64,000 nucleotides of DNA from CAWGJC01 sp965276665. GTDB taxonomy: Bacteria; Pseudomonadota; Alphaproteobacteria; Acetobacterales; Acetobacteraceae. Location of the stretch: assembly GCA_965276665.1 (NCBI GenBank), contig OZ255620.1:4898001-4962000 (forward strand), in the 5' to 3' direction. The translations under genes were made by a program, and so were the position numbers. Positions 35,206 through 44,859 of the stretch are shown here, in pieces (position 1 is the first letter of the stretch; each line of letters starts with the position of its first letter). Under the pieces are notes generated by a model that was not told the origin of the DNA, did not search any database, and worked only from the letters and a program-made list of their open reading frames with translations.

Positions 35206-36464
35206 AGCCGGTCGAGCATGCTTTGCGTGATGAGCGAGATGCCGTTCGCCGTGCGGGTGAAGCGCTGCGCGTCGCGCGCCGGATCCTCGCCCACCACCAG
35301 CCCGGGCGGGATGCGCACGCCGCGATCGAGCACGACGTCGCGCAGCCGGGCGCCGCGGCCGATATCGGCGTAGGGCAGGATCACCGCATTCTCGATCTGG
35401 GCATAGGAATGCGCACGCACGCCGGTGAACAGCAGGGAACGGCGCAGCGAGGCGCCGGAGACGATGCAGCCACCCGAGACGAGGGAGGAGACCGCCGCGC
35501 CGCGCCGCCCCGGCTCCTCATGGACGAACTTCGCCGGCGCGGTGATCTCTGCATAGGTCCAGATCGGCCAGTTATGCTCGTAGAGGTCGAGCGCGGGAAT
35601 CACCTCGGTGAGATCGATATTCGCCTGCCAATAGGCATCGACGGTGCCGACATCGCGCCAATACGTCTCCGCCTCGGGCGAGGAGCGGACGCAGGATTGC
35701 GAGAAGCGATGCGCGACCGCATGCCCGTGGCGCACGATGTAGGGGATGATGTCCTTGCCGAAATCATGGCTCGACGCGCCATCCGCCGCATCGCGCCGCA
35801 ACTCCTCGATCAGGAATTTGGTGTCGAACACGTAGATGCCCATGCTCGCCAGCGCGAGATGCTGCTGGTCCGGAATGCCGGGCGGATCGGCGGGTTTCTC
35901 GAGAAAGGAGATCAGCCGGTCATCCTTGTCGACATGCATCACGCCGAAGCCCGTCGCCTCCATGCGCGGCACCTCGATGCAGCCGACGGTCACCTCCGCG
36001 CCGCGCTCGGCATGGAGCTGCAGCATCGGCTCGTAGTCCATCTTGTAGACATGGTCGCCGGCGAGCACGACGATGTATTGCGGCTCGTACCCCTCGATGA
36101 TCTCGATGTTTTGATAGACCGCATCCGCGGTGCCCGCGTACCACTGCGTCTCCGAGACGCGCTGGCTGGCCGGCAGGATGTCGAAGCTCTCATTGCGCTC
36201 GGGGCGGAGGAAATTCCAGCCGCGCTGCAGGTGGCGGATCAGGCTGTGCGCCTTGTACTGCGTCGCGACCCCGATCCGCCGAATGCCGGAATTCAGCGCG
36301 TTGGACAGCGCGAAATCGATGATGCGGGACTTGCCGCCGAAGTAGACCGCGGGCTTGGCGCGGATGTCGGTCAGTTCCATCAGCCGTCTGCCGCGGCCCC
36401 CGGCGAGCACATAGGCCATGGCGTAGCGGGCGAGCGGAGCGTTGGGCGTGATGTGCGGAACCAT
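35202..36464 (-). CDS. glgC: Glucose-1-phosphate adenylyltransferase (ADP-glucose pyrophosphorylase)
   Basis: A 420-residue nucleotidyltransferase with a C-terminal left-handed beta-helix. AYVLAGGRGRRLMELTDIRAKPAVYFGGKSRIIDFALSN-type blocks, WYAGTADAVYQN, VVLAGDHVYKMDY and FLEKP are all bacterial GlgC signatures. It makes ADP-glucose for GlgA and is the control point of glycogen synthesis. ATG 36464 gives a normal length. Confidence 0.95.
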   Translation of the reverse strand: MVPHITPNAPLARYAMAYVLAGGRGRRLMELTDIRAKPAVYFGGKSRIIDFALSNALNSGIRRIGVATQYKAHSLIRHLQRGWNFLRPERNESFDILPASQRVSETQWYAGTADAVYQNIEIIEGYEPQYIVVLAGDHVYKMDYEPMLQLHAERGAEVTVGCIEVPRMEATGFGVMHVDKDDRLISFLEKPADPPGIPDQQHLALASMGIYVFDTKFLIEELRRDAADGASSHDFGKDIIPYIVRHGHAVAHRFSQSCVRSSPEAETYWRDVGTVDAYWQANIDLTEVIPALDLYEHNWPIWTYAEITAPAKFVHEEPGRRGAAVSSLVSGGCIVSGASLRRSLLFTGVRAHSYAQIENAVILPYADIGRGARLRDVVLDRGVRIPPGLVVGEDPARDAQRFTRTANGISLITQSMLDRL

Positions 36465-36558
36465 AATGGTGGGGCGTTCTCCCGGTGTCTGAGCCCTTGG
36501 GGTTGCTCCCCCATTCGTCGTTTATCGATCAAACCACAAGCGAGCACCATAGCACGGG

Positions 36559-39300
36559 TTAAGCCGCACCCTGCCCTCCGGCGGCTGGGATCGGTTGCTG
36601 GCTGCCGGGCACGCGGCCCAATCCCGCCTCCGTCCCCGGCTGCAGCAGGAGCGCGAGCAGCCCGGTCCATCCGGTCTGGTGCGAGGCGCCGACACCGCGG
36701 CCGGTATCGCCGTGAAAATACTCGTAGAAGATCAGATTGTCGCGGAAATGCGGGTCCTGCTGCAGGATCTGGTTGTCGCCCATGGTCGGCCGCCGCCCGT
36801 CCGGGCCGCGCAGCAGCAAGCGGGTGAGCCGGCGCGCGAGCTCATCGGCGACCACGGCGAGCGTCAGGTGCCGCCCCGAGCCGGCCGGGCATTCGACGGT
36901 GAAATCCTCGCCGTAATACTGGTGGAACTCCCGCAACGCCTCGACGAGCATGTAGTTGACCGGCATCCAGACCGGCCCGCGCCAGTTTGAATTGCCGCCG
37001 AACGCGCCGCTCGTCGATTCGCCCGGCACGTAGCCGATCTCGAAATGCTGCCCGTCATGATCGAGCATGAAGGGATGTAACTCGTGATATTTCGACAGCG
37101 CACGCACGCCGTTATCGGAGAGGAATTCGCTCTCGTCGAGCACGCGGCGCAGCAGCATCTTCATCCGGTGCCCGCGCAGCAGCGAGAGCAGCATGCTCGA
37201 GCTCTCGCCCTTCTCGTCCCAGCGCGACACCAGGGCTGCGAGCTTCGGCCGGTGGGTGAGCAGCCAGCGCAGCCGCGCCGCGAAATACGGCAGCCGCGCC
37301 TCGTTCGTGCTGTCGAGCACCTCGACGGCGAAAAGCGGGATGAGCCCGACCATCGAGCGCACGCGGAGCGGCACGCGCGCGCCGCCCGGCAGGTTCAGCA
37401 TGTCGTAATAGAACTGATCGATCTCGTCCCAGAGCCCGATGCCGTCGCCGCCCATATTGGTCATCGCCTCGGCGATGTAGAGGAAATGCTCGAAGAATTT
37501 CGCCGCGATGTCCTCATAGGCGCGGTCGTCATGCGCGAGCTCGATCGAGATGCGCATCAGGTTGAGCGCGTACATCGCCATCCAGGCGGTGCCGTCCGCC
37601 TGGTTGATCGTCCCGCCGGTCGGCAGCGGGCGCGAGCGGTCGAAGATGCCGATATTGTCAAGGCCGAGGAAGCCGCCCTGGAAGATGTTGCGGCCCTCCG
37701 CGTCCTTGCGGTTCACCCACCAGACGAAATTTAGCATCAGCTTGTGGAACACGCGCACCAGGAAGCCGCGATCGGCGACGCCGTGCATCGCGCGATCCAT
37801 TTGGTAGACGCGCCAGGCCGCCCAGGCATGCACCGGCGGATTGACGTCGCCGAACGCCCATTCATAGGCCGGCACCTGCGCGTTCGGGTGCATGTACCAT
37901 TCGCGCGTCAGCAGCAGGAGCTGATGCTTGGCGAAAGCAGGATCGATCAGCGCGAAGGTGACGCAGTGGAAGGCGAGATCCCATGACGCATACCAGGGAT
38001 ATTCCCAGGTATCCGGCATCGAGAGCACATCGGCGTTGTTGAGGTGCCGCCAATCCGCGTTGCGCCCGTGCTTGCGCGATTCCGGCGGCGGTGGTTGCGC
38101 CGGGTCGCCATCGAGCCAGGTCGGGATGTCGATATAGTAGAACTGCTTCGACCACAGCATGCCGGCAAGCGCCTGGCGCTGCACCAGCCGCGCATCCGGA
38201 TCGTGGATGTCCTTCTGCAGCACGGCATAGAATTCTTCGGCCTCGGCGATCCGCCGCGCCACCAGCGCGTCGAAACCGGCAAACGCCTCGGCGGCGTCGG
38301 GGATGGGAATGGCGTTGCGGAAGCGGAGGCGGAGCGTGGCCGCCGCACCGGGCGCGATGTCCCGCCGGACATGCACGGCAAGCTTAGTGCCGTGATCGGC
38401 GCGCACCGCGTCCTGGTCGCCGTGCAAGAGAAAATCATTGATGCCGTCCTTGAACGGGCCGGCTGCCTCGACGCCATAGAGGCGCCGCATGTTGGTGTCG
38501 TTCTCGCAGAACAGGAACGCCGCGCCGCCCTCGACATCAAGCCGCATCGGCGGCAGCGATTGCCGGATCGCGCTCACCGAACCGTCCGACTCGCGGGCGA
38601 GACGCGGCCGCGTCTTCCTGCCATCCCACGACCACACATTGCGCGACCAGAGCTGCGGCAGCAGATGCAGCACCGCCGTCTCCGGCCCGCGATTGATCGC
38701 GGTGATGCGCATCAGCACATCGTCCGGTCCAGCCTTGGCGTATTCGATGGTGACGTCGAAGTAGCGGTTCTCGTCGAACAGCCCGGTGTCGATCAGCTCG
38801 AATTCCGGCCGGTCGAGGCCGCGCGCGCGATTCTCCTGCAGCAGGCGCTCATAGGGGAAGGCGGCGTGCGGATATTTGTAGAGCATCCGCATGTAGGCAT
38901 GCGTCGGCACGCCGTCGAGATAGTAATAGAGCTCCTTCACGTCCTCGCCGTGATTGCCCTCGGTATTGGTGAGGCCGAACAGCCGCTCCTTCAGGATCGG
39001 GTCGTGCTCGTTCCAGAGGGCGAGGGAAAGGCACCAGAGCTGGCGGTCGTCGCAGAACCCGCTGATCCCGTCCTCGCCCCAGCGATAGGCGCGGCTGCGC
39101 GCCTGCTCGTGCGGGAGGTAATCCCAGGCAGTGCCGCCGGGGCTGTAATCCTCGCGCACCGTTCCCCATTGCCGCTCGCTGAGATAGGGACCCCAGCGCC
39201 GCCAATGCGGGCCGCCCTTGGCCGCGCTCGCGCTCAGCCGGCGGCCCTCGGCGGTGTCGGGTAGATGCTTGGGCAGGCCGGACCCGGTGTCGTTCGGCAT
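36559..39300 (-). CDS. Large glycoside hydrolase, MGH1/GH63-like
   Basis: A 913-residue (alpha/alpha)6-barrel glucosidase-like protein. It starts with GRRLSASAAKGGPHWRRWGPYLSERQWGTVREDYSPGG, typical of a bacterial family often placed with glycogen genes. Later blocks include WDLAFHCVTFALIDPAFAKHQLLLLTREWYMHPNAQVPAYEWAFGD-type, GIGLWDEIDQFYYDML and NSNWRGPVWMPVNYML. It probably hydrolyses alpha-glucosides or oligosaccharides in the cytoplasm, as no signal peptide is seen. It lies 15 bases after the debranching-type gene and upstream of glgC. Confidence 0.85.
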   Translation of the reverse strand: MPNDTGSGLPKHLPDTAEGRRLSASAAKGGPHWRRWGPYLSERQWGTVREDYSPGGTAWDYLPHEQARSRAYRWGEDGISGFCDDRQLWCLSLALWNEHDPILKERLFGLTNTEGNHGEDVKELYYYLDGVPTHAYMRMLYKYPHAAFPYERLLQENRARGLDRPEFELIDTGLFDENRYFDVTIEYAKAGPDDVLMRITAINRGPETAVLHLLPQLWSRNVWSWDGRKTRPRLARESDGSVSAIRQSLPPMRLDVEGGAAFLFCENDTNMRRLYGVEAAGPFKDGINDFLLHGDQDAVRADHGTKLAVHVRRDIAPGAAATLRLRFRNAIPIPDAAEAFAGFDALVARRIAEAEEFYAVLQKDIHDPDARLVQRQALAGMLWSKQFYYIDIPTWLDGDPAQPPPPESRKHGRNADWRHLNNADVLSMPDTWEYPWYASWDLAFHCVTFALIDPAFAKHQLLLLTREWYMHPNAQVPAYEWAFGDVNPPVHAWAAWRVYQMDRAMHGVADRGFLVRVFHKLMLNFVWWVNRKDAEGRNIFQGGFLGLDNIGIFDRSRPLPTGGTINQADGTAWMAMYALNLMRISIELAHDDRAYEDIAAKFFEHFLYIAEAMTNMGGDGIGLWDEIDQFYYDMLNLPGGARVPLRVRSMVGLIPLFAVEVLDSTNEARLPYFAARLRWLLTHRPKLAALVSRWDEKGESSSMLLSLLRGHRMKMLLRRVLDESEFLSDNGVRALSKYHELHPFMLDHDGQHFEIGYVPGESTSGAFGGNSNWRGPVWMPVNYMLVEALREFHQYYGEDFTVECPAGSGRHLTLAVVADELARRLTRLLLRGPDGRRPTMGDNQILQQDPHFRDNLIFYEYFHGDTGRGVGASHQTGWTGLLALLLQPGTEAGLGRVPGSQQPIPAAGGQGAA

Positions 39301-39315
39301 GATCTCTCCTTGGGG

Positions 39316-41139
39316 TCAGGCCAGCAGGCGCTCGATGCGGATCAGCTCGCCGAGCGACCAGGCCTGGAACGGGCAGCCGGCCGGGCGGTGCGGCGCATCG
39401 CCGTCCACGATCTCAGACACATGGCCCAATCCGGCGGCGCGCAGATGGGCGTGCAGAGGCGGCAGGAAGCGGGCGCGCGCCTCTGCTTTCGCCGCGGCAT
39501 CCGCGCCGCGCACCCGGAGCCAGGCCTCGATGAACGGGCCTAGCAGCCAGGGCCAGGCGGTGCCCTGGTGATAGGCGCGGTCACGCTCCGCCGGGCCGCC
39601 GCGGTACTGCGGCACGTAGCCGGGATCGTCGGGGGCGAGGGTGCGCAGGCCGAGCGGGGTGAGCAGCGCCGCCTCGACATGGTCGACCACCCGCCGCGCC
39701 GCCTCGCCCTCGAGCAGCGGGATAGGCAGGCCGCCCACCGTGAAGATCTGGTTCGGGCGGAGCCGGTCGTCGCGCGTGCCGGGCTGGTGGTCGCAATCGA
39801 TCACGTCGGCGAGCCCGCCATCCGGCGCCGGGAAGCGCGCGCGGAAGGCGGCGAGCGCCCGCTCCGCCACCTCCGACCAATGCGGCGTCCAGGCGGCGGC
39901 GATGCGGAGCGCGTTGATCCAGAGCGCCTGCACCTCGACCGGCTTGCCGATGCGCGGCGTCACCACCTCGTCGCCGATCTTGGCATCCATCCAGGTGAGC
40001 TGCTGGCCGGGCACGCCGGCGGCGAGCAATCCGTCCGCGTCCATGCCGATGCGGAACCGCGTGCCGCGCGCATAGCCCGCCACGATCGCCTCGACGGCGC
40101 CGCGGAGCCGGTCGCGCACCGCGGCGCCCGGATCGGCGGCGGCGAGGAAATCCTGCACCGCCACCACGAACCAGAGCGAGGCATCGACGGAATTGTATTC
40201 GGCGGCGCCGCCGGAATCGGGGAAGCGGTTGGGCAGCATGCCCTCGCTCACCGCGCCGGCCCAACCGAGCAGCACCGCTTCCGCCTCGGCGAGGCGCCCG
40301 GTCGCGATGGCGAGGCCGCGAAGTGCGATGAAACTGTCGCGCCCCCAATCGGTGAACCAGGGAAACCCGGCCAGCACGCTGCGTCCGCCGCCACGTCCGA
40401 CGAAATACATCTTTTCCCGTGCTGTCTCGGGCACCGGCGCGAGCGCAACCGGCGTATCGGCGCCGAAGGCGAGCATCGCCTCGCCGGAAGCGAGATCCCG
40501 CGAGAAGACGCCCGGCGCGGCCAGATCCTCGAGGCAGTCGAGTCCGCGCGCTTTTTCCTCCTCGTAAAGGAAATTTCGGTACCATTCCGGCGCGTGCCGG
40601 TACTCGAAATTGCCGCCGCCGACGATCGCCGGAACGCCGGGATAGGGGCGCCAGGTTAGGTTGTCTCCCTCGGCATGCGGAGTGAAGTCGAACATGTCGT
40701 TCTGCCGGTGGAGAGCGTGATAGTCGCGGCCCGAGAGCAGCGGGCGGATATGCAGGCGGCCGGCCGCGCCATCGGCGCGCCAGCGCAGCACGACGCCGCC
40801 GCCCCGAACGACGCTGATCTCCTGCGCGATCGTGCCGCCCCCCGGCAGGCGAAAGCGCCAGGCGGGATGCGGAAAAGGCTGGAAATCATCGAGCCCGATC
40901 CCCGATGCGGGCGTGGTCACACCCGGTGCGTAGGTTTGCGCGGAGAGAAAGGCGGTGCCGGATTTCTGCTCCACCCAGGCCTCGATCCCGTTCACCAGCA
41001 CCATGCGTCCGGCCGGCGGCATCGTCGCGACCAGCAGCAGCGCATGGTAGCGCCGGGAGCGGGCGCCCCCCACCGTGCCGGAGGCGAAATCGCCATGGCC
41101 GTCCGCCTCTAGCCACTCCGCGGCCAGATCCAATGTCAT
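39316..41139 (-). CDS. Amylo-alpha-1,6-glucosidase (glycogen debranching enzyme type)
   Basis: A GDE-family protein: an N-terminal domain (EWLEADGHGDFASGTVGGARSRRYHALLL) and a C-terminal (alpha/alpha)6 barrel with FPWFTDWGRDSFIALRGLAIATGR, LPNRFPDSGGAAEYNSVDASLWFV and RAYHQGTAWPWLLGPFIEA. ATG 41139 gives 607 residues; ATG 41244 would add 35 basic residues. It removes branch points or alpha-1,6-glucose. First gene of the minus-strand glycogen operon. Confidence 0.9.
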   Translation of the reverse strand: MTLDLAAEWLEADGHGDFASGTVGGARSRRYHALLLVATMPPAGRMVLVNGIEAWVEQKSGTAFLSAQTYAPGVTTPASGIGLDDFQPFPHPAWRFRLPGGGTIAQEISVVRGGGVVLRWRADGAAGRLHIRPLLSGRDYHALHRQNDMFDFTPHAEGDNLTWRPYPGVPAIVGGGNFEYRHAPEWYRNFLYEEEKARGLDCLEDLAAPGVFSRDLASGEAMLAFGADTPVALAPVPETAREKMYFVGRGGGRSVLAGFPWFTDWGRDSFIALRGLAIATGRLAEAEAVLLGWAGAVSEGMLPNRFPDSGGAAEYNSVDASLWFVVAVQDFLAAADPGAAVRDRLRGAVEAIVAGYARGTRFRIGMDADGLLAAGVPGQQLTWMDAKIGDEVVTPRIGKPVEVQALWINALRIAAAWTPHWSEVAERALAAFRARFPAPDGGLADVIDCDHQPGTRDDRLRPNQIFTVGGLPIPLLEGEAARRVVDHVEAALLTPLGLRTLAPDDPGYVPQYRGGPAERDRAYHQGTAWPWLLGPFIEAWLRVRGADAAAKAEARARFLPPLHAHLRAAGLGHVSEIVDGDAPHRPAGCPFQAWSLGELIRIERLLA

Positions 41140-41321
41140 CGCCAGTGAACGCCCGCGGAGCGCCGCATCATGCCGCAGCGTCGCAAGCAGGCCGGTCCGC
41201 GGCAAGTGATGCTTGCGCTTGCCGCGCCGCTTCCCATGTTGCATTGCACAAACGGCCGGAATTTGCTCTGGCACGGCACCCCCTTAATGTGCCGACTGAC
41301 GAAGAAGGCGGGGTGCGCCGG

Positions 41322-42314
41322 ATGAACGCCATGCGATGGTCGCGCGGACAGATGCGCCTGGGGGAACGCCAAATGCGGCGCACCCTTCGCGCGATGTCTG
41401 AGATGATGAGCATGCCGTTTCCCGCCGCGCCCGTCGCGCCGGAACTGACGGAGATCACCGAATTCGGCAGCAACCCCGGCCAGCTACGCATGCTGGTGCA
41501 ACCGCCGCCTGTGCCAACGCCTGGTGCATCTTTGATCTTGCTGCTGCATGGCTGCGGGCAGGGCGCGGCGCGGTTTGCGTCCGCCTCCGGCTGGGACGCG
41601 CTTGCCGCAAGGCTCGGCGCGACGCTGCTGCTGCCGGAGCAGGCGGCCGACCATGCCGGCAATCGATGCTTCAACTGGTTCTTGCACGCCGATACGCGGC
41701 GCGGGGGCGGCGAGGCTTTGTCGATCCGGCAGATGGTGGGCGATGCGCTGACCCGTTATGCCGCCGATCCGCGCCGGGTGTTCATCGCCGGCCTGTCCGC
41801 CGGCGGCGCGATGGCGGCGGCGATGCTGGCCGCCTACCCCGACTTGTTCGCGGCCGGCGCGGCGATCGCCGCCCTCCCCGTCGGGAGCGCGCGCAATGCC
41901 GGGCAGGCGCTGTCCCGCATGCGCCACGCCGAGCGGGGCCAGAACGCCGATTTCTGGGCCGACCGCGTTCGCGAGGCGGCGCCGGTGCGCTTCTCCGGCC
42001 CATGGCCGCGCCTGTCGATCTGGCACGGCGAGGCCGATCACGTGGTCGATCCCGGCAACGCAGCGCTGCTTGCTGCGCAATGGACCGCGCTGCATGGCCT
42101 GGCCGCGGAAAGCGAGATCGCGACCCCGCATCCCGGCGTGCGCCGCCAGATTTGGGGCGATCCCGCGCGCCCCGCGGTCGAGCGCTGGTCGATCGCCCGG
42201 ATGGGCCATGGCGTTCCAATCGACCCGGCGCTCGGAGGCACCTCCATGCCCTATGTCCTCGACGCCGGCGTCGACGGCGCCGTGGAGATCGCCCGCTTCT
42301 GGGGCCTGCTCTAG
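41322..42314 (+). CDS. PHB depolymerase-family esterase
   Basis: A 330-residue alpha/beta-hydrolase. The nucleophile elbow is GLSAGGAMA and the oxyanion block is LILLLHGCGQGAARFA; the WHGEADHVVDPGNA aspartate and the MGHGVPI histidine complete the triad. This is the LpqC/PhaZ-type esterase family. No signal peptide is evident, so an intracellular or non-classically exported short-chain esterase is as likely as a secreted depolymerase. ATG 41322 (MNAMRWSRGQMRLGERQ) was chosen; later Met codons are possible. It is divergent from the debranching gene. Confidence 0.85.
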   Translation: MNAMRWSRGQMRLGERQMRRTLRAMSEMMSMPFPAAPVAPELTEITEFGSNPGQLRMLVQPPPVPTPGASLILLLHGCGQGAARFASASGWDALAARLGATLLLPEQAADHAGNRCFNWFLHADTRRGGGEALSIRQMVGDALTRYAADPRRVFIAGLSAGGAMAAAMLAAYPDLFAAGAAIAALPVGSARNAGQALSRMRHAERGQNADFWADRVREAAPVRFSGPWPRLSIWHGEADHVVDPGNAALLAAQWTALHGLAAESEIATPHPGVRRQIWGDPARPAVERWSIARMGHGVPIDPALGGTSMPYVLDAGVDGAVEIARFWGLL

Positions 42315-42327
42315 AGCTCCGGCCTCG

Positions 42328-43140
42328 CTACGCGAGCTGAAATGTGGCGGTAGCTGGGAGGCGGATGGCTGAGAAGAAGGTGTGCGCGCGCCGGTGATAG
42401 CGGGTTGCGATCCGCCGCCGGTCCTTGAGGCGGCCGAACATGTTTTCGATGCGGCGGCGCTGGCGTTTGTCGTAGGACAGCGCGGTCTTGCGGCTGCGTG
42501 TCGAAGGGATGCACGGGGTGATGCCGCGCTGGAGCAACTCGGCGCGGAACTGGCTGCTGTCATAGCCGCGATCGGCGAGCATTTCGCGAGCGGACGGCAG
42601 CGCGGGCAGGATCAAGGGGGCGCCCCTATGGCCGCTCATCTGCCCTTCGGTGAGCAGCAGCACGACCGGACGGCCGTGCCCGTCGCAGACGGCGTGCAGC
42701 TTTGAGTTCAGGCCGTCCTTGGTGCGTCCGATGCAGCGAGGAGCAGCCCCGTTTGCAGCAGGCTGGCCGCCGTGCGGTGCGCCTTGCGGTGCGTCGCGTC
42801 GATCATCAGCCGCTCCGGCGAGGCTGCCTCCGAGGCGAGGGCCGCGAAGATGCGAGCGAACACTCCGAGGCGGCTCCAGCGGACGAACCGGTTGTTGAGC
42901 GTCTTGTGCGGGCCGTAGCCGCGGGCGCGTCTTTCCCCATCAGGCCGGTGCGGATCACGGAGACGATCCCGCTGATCACTCGCCGGTCATCGACCCGCGG
43001 CAGGCCGCGTGAGCGCGGAAAGAACGGCTCGATCCGGCGCATCTGAGCGCGGGACAGCAGGAGCAGGTTTGGCATCGGGCACCTCCGACCCGCTCAGAAT
43101 CATGCCTCGCCAAGCCGGATAAAGGGTCCCGAGCCTAGGC
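42328..43140 (-). mobile_element. IS5-family insertion element with frameshifted transposase
   Basis: The minus strand begins MPNLLLLSRAQMRRIEPFFP with VDDRRVISGIVSVIRTGLM (to 43075) and ends SYDKRQRRRIENMFGRLKDRRRIATRY...AHTFFSAI (42328-42663). In between, LNSKLHAVCDGHGRP and VLLLTEGQMSGH show the IS5/IS427 transposase core. At least two frame changes separate the parts, and sequence after GLMGKDAP is out of frame, so it is probably inactive. The right terminal repeat is at 43124-43140; no matching left end is seen. Confidence 0.82.
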
Positions 43141-43435
43141 CGGCGGCCCGGACACCGGCCGGCCCGAGTCTCACGCCACCTTCAGGCGCAGGCGCCACTG
43201 CCCTGGGCAGATTCGCCGCTTGCTGCCGGCCGTCGTAACGAAGGTGTGCGCTCATGATCACGTGTTCTTTCACCTTGGACGACGGTGCACCGGGAATTGA
43301 TCGAGGATTCGCCCATATAACTCCTGCTGGCCAGGAATCGTCACGATCCTGTCACGGCATAACCAACGTTGCGCTAACGGAGCGAGCCTACTTGCCTTGA
43401 GGTCAGCCACGTCGTGCACATCTGCGGAGCGGAGA
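43141..43435. other. Gap without a recognisable gene
   Basis: Nearly 300 bases between the IS5 end and the next gene. A frame of about 110 codons on the minus strand overlaps the following gene and shows no family features. I see no RNA or strong hairpin. Confidence 0.5.
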
Positions 43436-43900
43436 ATGGTCGAGGGAAACGTCATTTCGCTGGTGCAGTGGCGGCGGCAACAGGCGCCTGCGGAATCGAG
43501 CCTTCTGCATACAATAAAAGAGGAAGAGTTCGGTATCATTTTCCGGGTGATGCCGTTTCTGTGCGGCTCGTGTAGAGTAGAGAAAATCCTTTGTGATAAT
43601 GGTGACATCTACTTGGTCGTGACCGCGCTGGATTGGGGAAAGCCGGCATTCAGGATCTATCGGGAGGACGGAGCCTTCGTTGTGGAGGACATCCGCCGTC
43701 CGTTCACCGGGCTGGATGGTGGTCCCGAGGAGACCGGCCGCTACGACACCGTCGACGAGGTGGCGGAGGAATTGCGGTGCATGATGGGAACGCGCCGCTC
43801 CATCCTCGAACAGGATGAAGAGCCCGGCGAACAGTCGCTCGCCACGGACTGGCCCTCTCTTGAGCCAGCTCGAGATCGCGCCGACACCGAACGGGCATGA
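43436..43900 (+). CDS. Conserved-looking hypothetical protein
   Basis: A 154-residue, mildly acidic protein (MVEGNVISLVQWRRQQAP...). The start ATG 43436 is preceded by GGAGCGGAGA. The middle alternates strands and turns (CDNGDIYLVVTALDWGKPAFRIYREDGAFVVEDI), suggesting a small beta-rich domain; the tail is acidic. It has no membrane segment and no family I recognise. It lies in a segment that looks less GC-rich than its surroundings, next to the IS5 element. Confidence 0.55.
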   Translation: MVEGNVISLVQWRRQQAPAESSLLHTIKEEEFGIIFRVMPFLCGSCRVEKILCDNGDIYLVVTALDWGKPAFRIYREDGAFVVEDIRRPFTGLDGGPEETGRYDTVDEVAEELRCMMGTRRSILEQDEEPGEQSLATDWPSLEPARDRADTERA

Positions 43901-43995
43901 TTGACGCTGATCGCCCGGTGAGGAGAGGCAAAGGACGCGCAGGACGCGCTTGGGCGGAAACGTCGCAGGCTGCGCATAGCTGAGAATGATCGGCC

Positions 43996-44193
43996 GTGTC
44001 AGGTAGGAATGAGCGAGGCGGCAAGCCCCCGGCGCGCCTGATCGAGGTCGTTCTTCGACGTATGGAGGCGCTCGGCGCCGATGCGCCAGCACGGGATGTC
44101 GCCTATTTGCGTCTGCGGGATCTGGGCGTTTGCGATCGGGACGCGCGGCGGATGATCGCCGCCTGCCGCAAGCCGCGCAAGCGAATGGGGTGA
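43996..44193 (+). CDS. Small basic protein, paralogue of the one at 57276
   Basis: A 65-residue basic protein with probable GTG start 43996. Its segment ARDVAYLRLRDLGVCDRDAR lines up with ARDRAYLELRRLEFSDLEAR in the protein encoded at 57276-57464, and flanking helices also match in length. The repeated match suggests a real small helical family. Function unknown. Confidence 0.55.
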   Translation: MSGRNERGGKPPARLIEVVLRRMEALGADAPARDVAYLRLRDLGVCDRDARRMIAACRKPRKRMG

Positions 44194-44678
44194 GCCTGGC
44201 TGCTCCTCGCCGGGCGGCATGACTGGGACGCTTGATCAGGGCTGACCCCTTGACCGCGCTCGCGCCACCCTGGATCGCGAGCGTGTCGTCGGCCGCGACG
44301 CGCAATGTCGAGAGGTCATGCAATCCCAGCCTTGGCGTAATCGTCTGCGCTGGCCTCGGCGAAGTATCTCGTAGTTTCCATCCCTTTCAACGTACATTTC
44401 GCGTTGCCGAGTTCGAAGGCCGACTGGCGACTGCGGCTGCGCCGCCCGGCGTGACGGCCGCCAGCGTGGCCCCGGTTGGCCCAGTCACGATCGTGACTGC
44501 CCGGGGCGGGCTCGCCCCGAACACCGTTACCGTATTGCCGTGATGCCGATCGCGATGCTCCCAGTTCCGGTGCCGTTCTTCACCTTGGCCGCGAGCATCA
44601 ACGTCAATCCCGCCAAAGGAGGCATTACCCTGATCTCGACCGCTATGGGCGAGCGTTTCTGCTAAGGCGTTGATAATA
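44194..44678. other. Gap with no supportable gene
   Basis: About 480 bases. A plus-strand frame of 103 codons (44232-44543) is Ala/Pro/Val-rich with no start signal or family trait, and a second short frame follows it (44543-44665). They may be remains of one gene; I do not call either. Confidence 0.4.
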
Positions 44679-44753
44679 TGGTAGCGGCGGGCGGATTTGA
44701 ACCACCGACCAAGGGATTATGATTCCCCTGCTCTACCGCTGAGCTACGCCGCC
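44679..44753 (-). tRNA. tRNA-Met (CAT), elongator type
   Basis: It folds as a full cloverleaf on the minus strand: a 7-bp acceptor stem (GGCGGCG with CGCCGCT), D arm GCTC/GAGC, anticodon stem GGGGA/TCCCT with loop ATCATAA, T arm with GGTTCAAATCC, and an encoded CCA at 44679-44681. The anticodon is CAT. The body matches alphaproteobacterial elongator Met more than fMet (the first pair is a normal G-T/G-C start) or tRNA-Ile2. Confidence 0.93.
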
Positions 44754-44859
44754 ACCGTTCGGCCATGGCTGGGGCCTGGCCGGGGCAGGGGCATAGCGCC
44801 TGGGGGTACGGGAAGTCAATCGCCGGGCGTGCTCTGATCGGCACGGTTTGTTGCTGCGA

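Noticed and set aside
33607..35373. A plus-strand frame of 588 codons opposite glgA
   Set aside because: Antisense to an unmistakable GlgA; it has no domain of its own.
43270..43608. A minus-strand frame of 112 codons overlapping the hypothetical gene at 43436
   Set aside because: The plus-strand gene has a better start signal and more protein-like composition.
44232..44543. A plus-strand frame of 103 codons before tRNA-Met
   Set aside because: No ribosome site and an odd Ala/Pro/Val composition; it may be gene debris.
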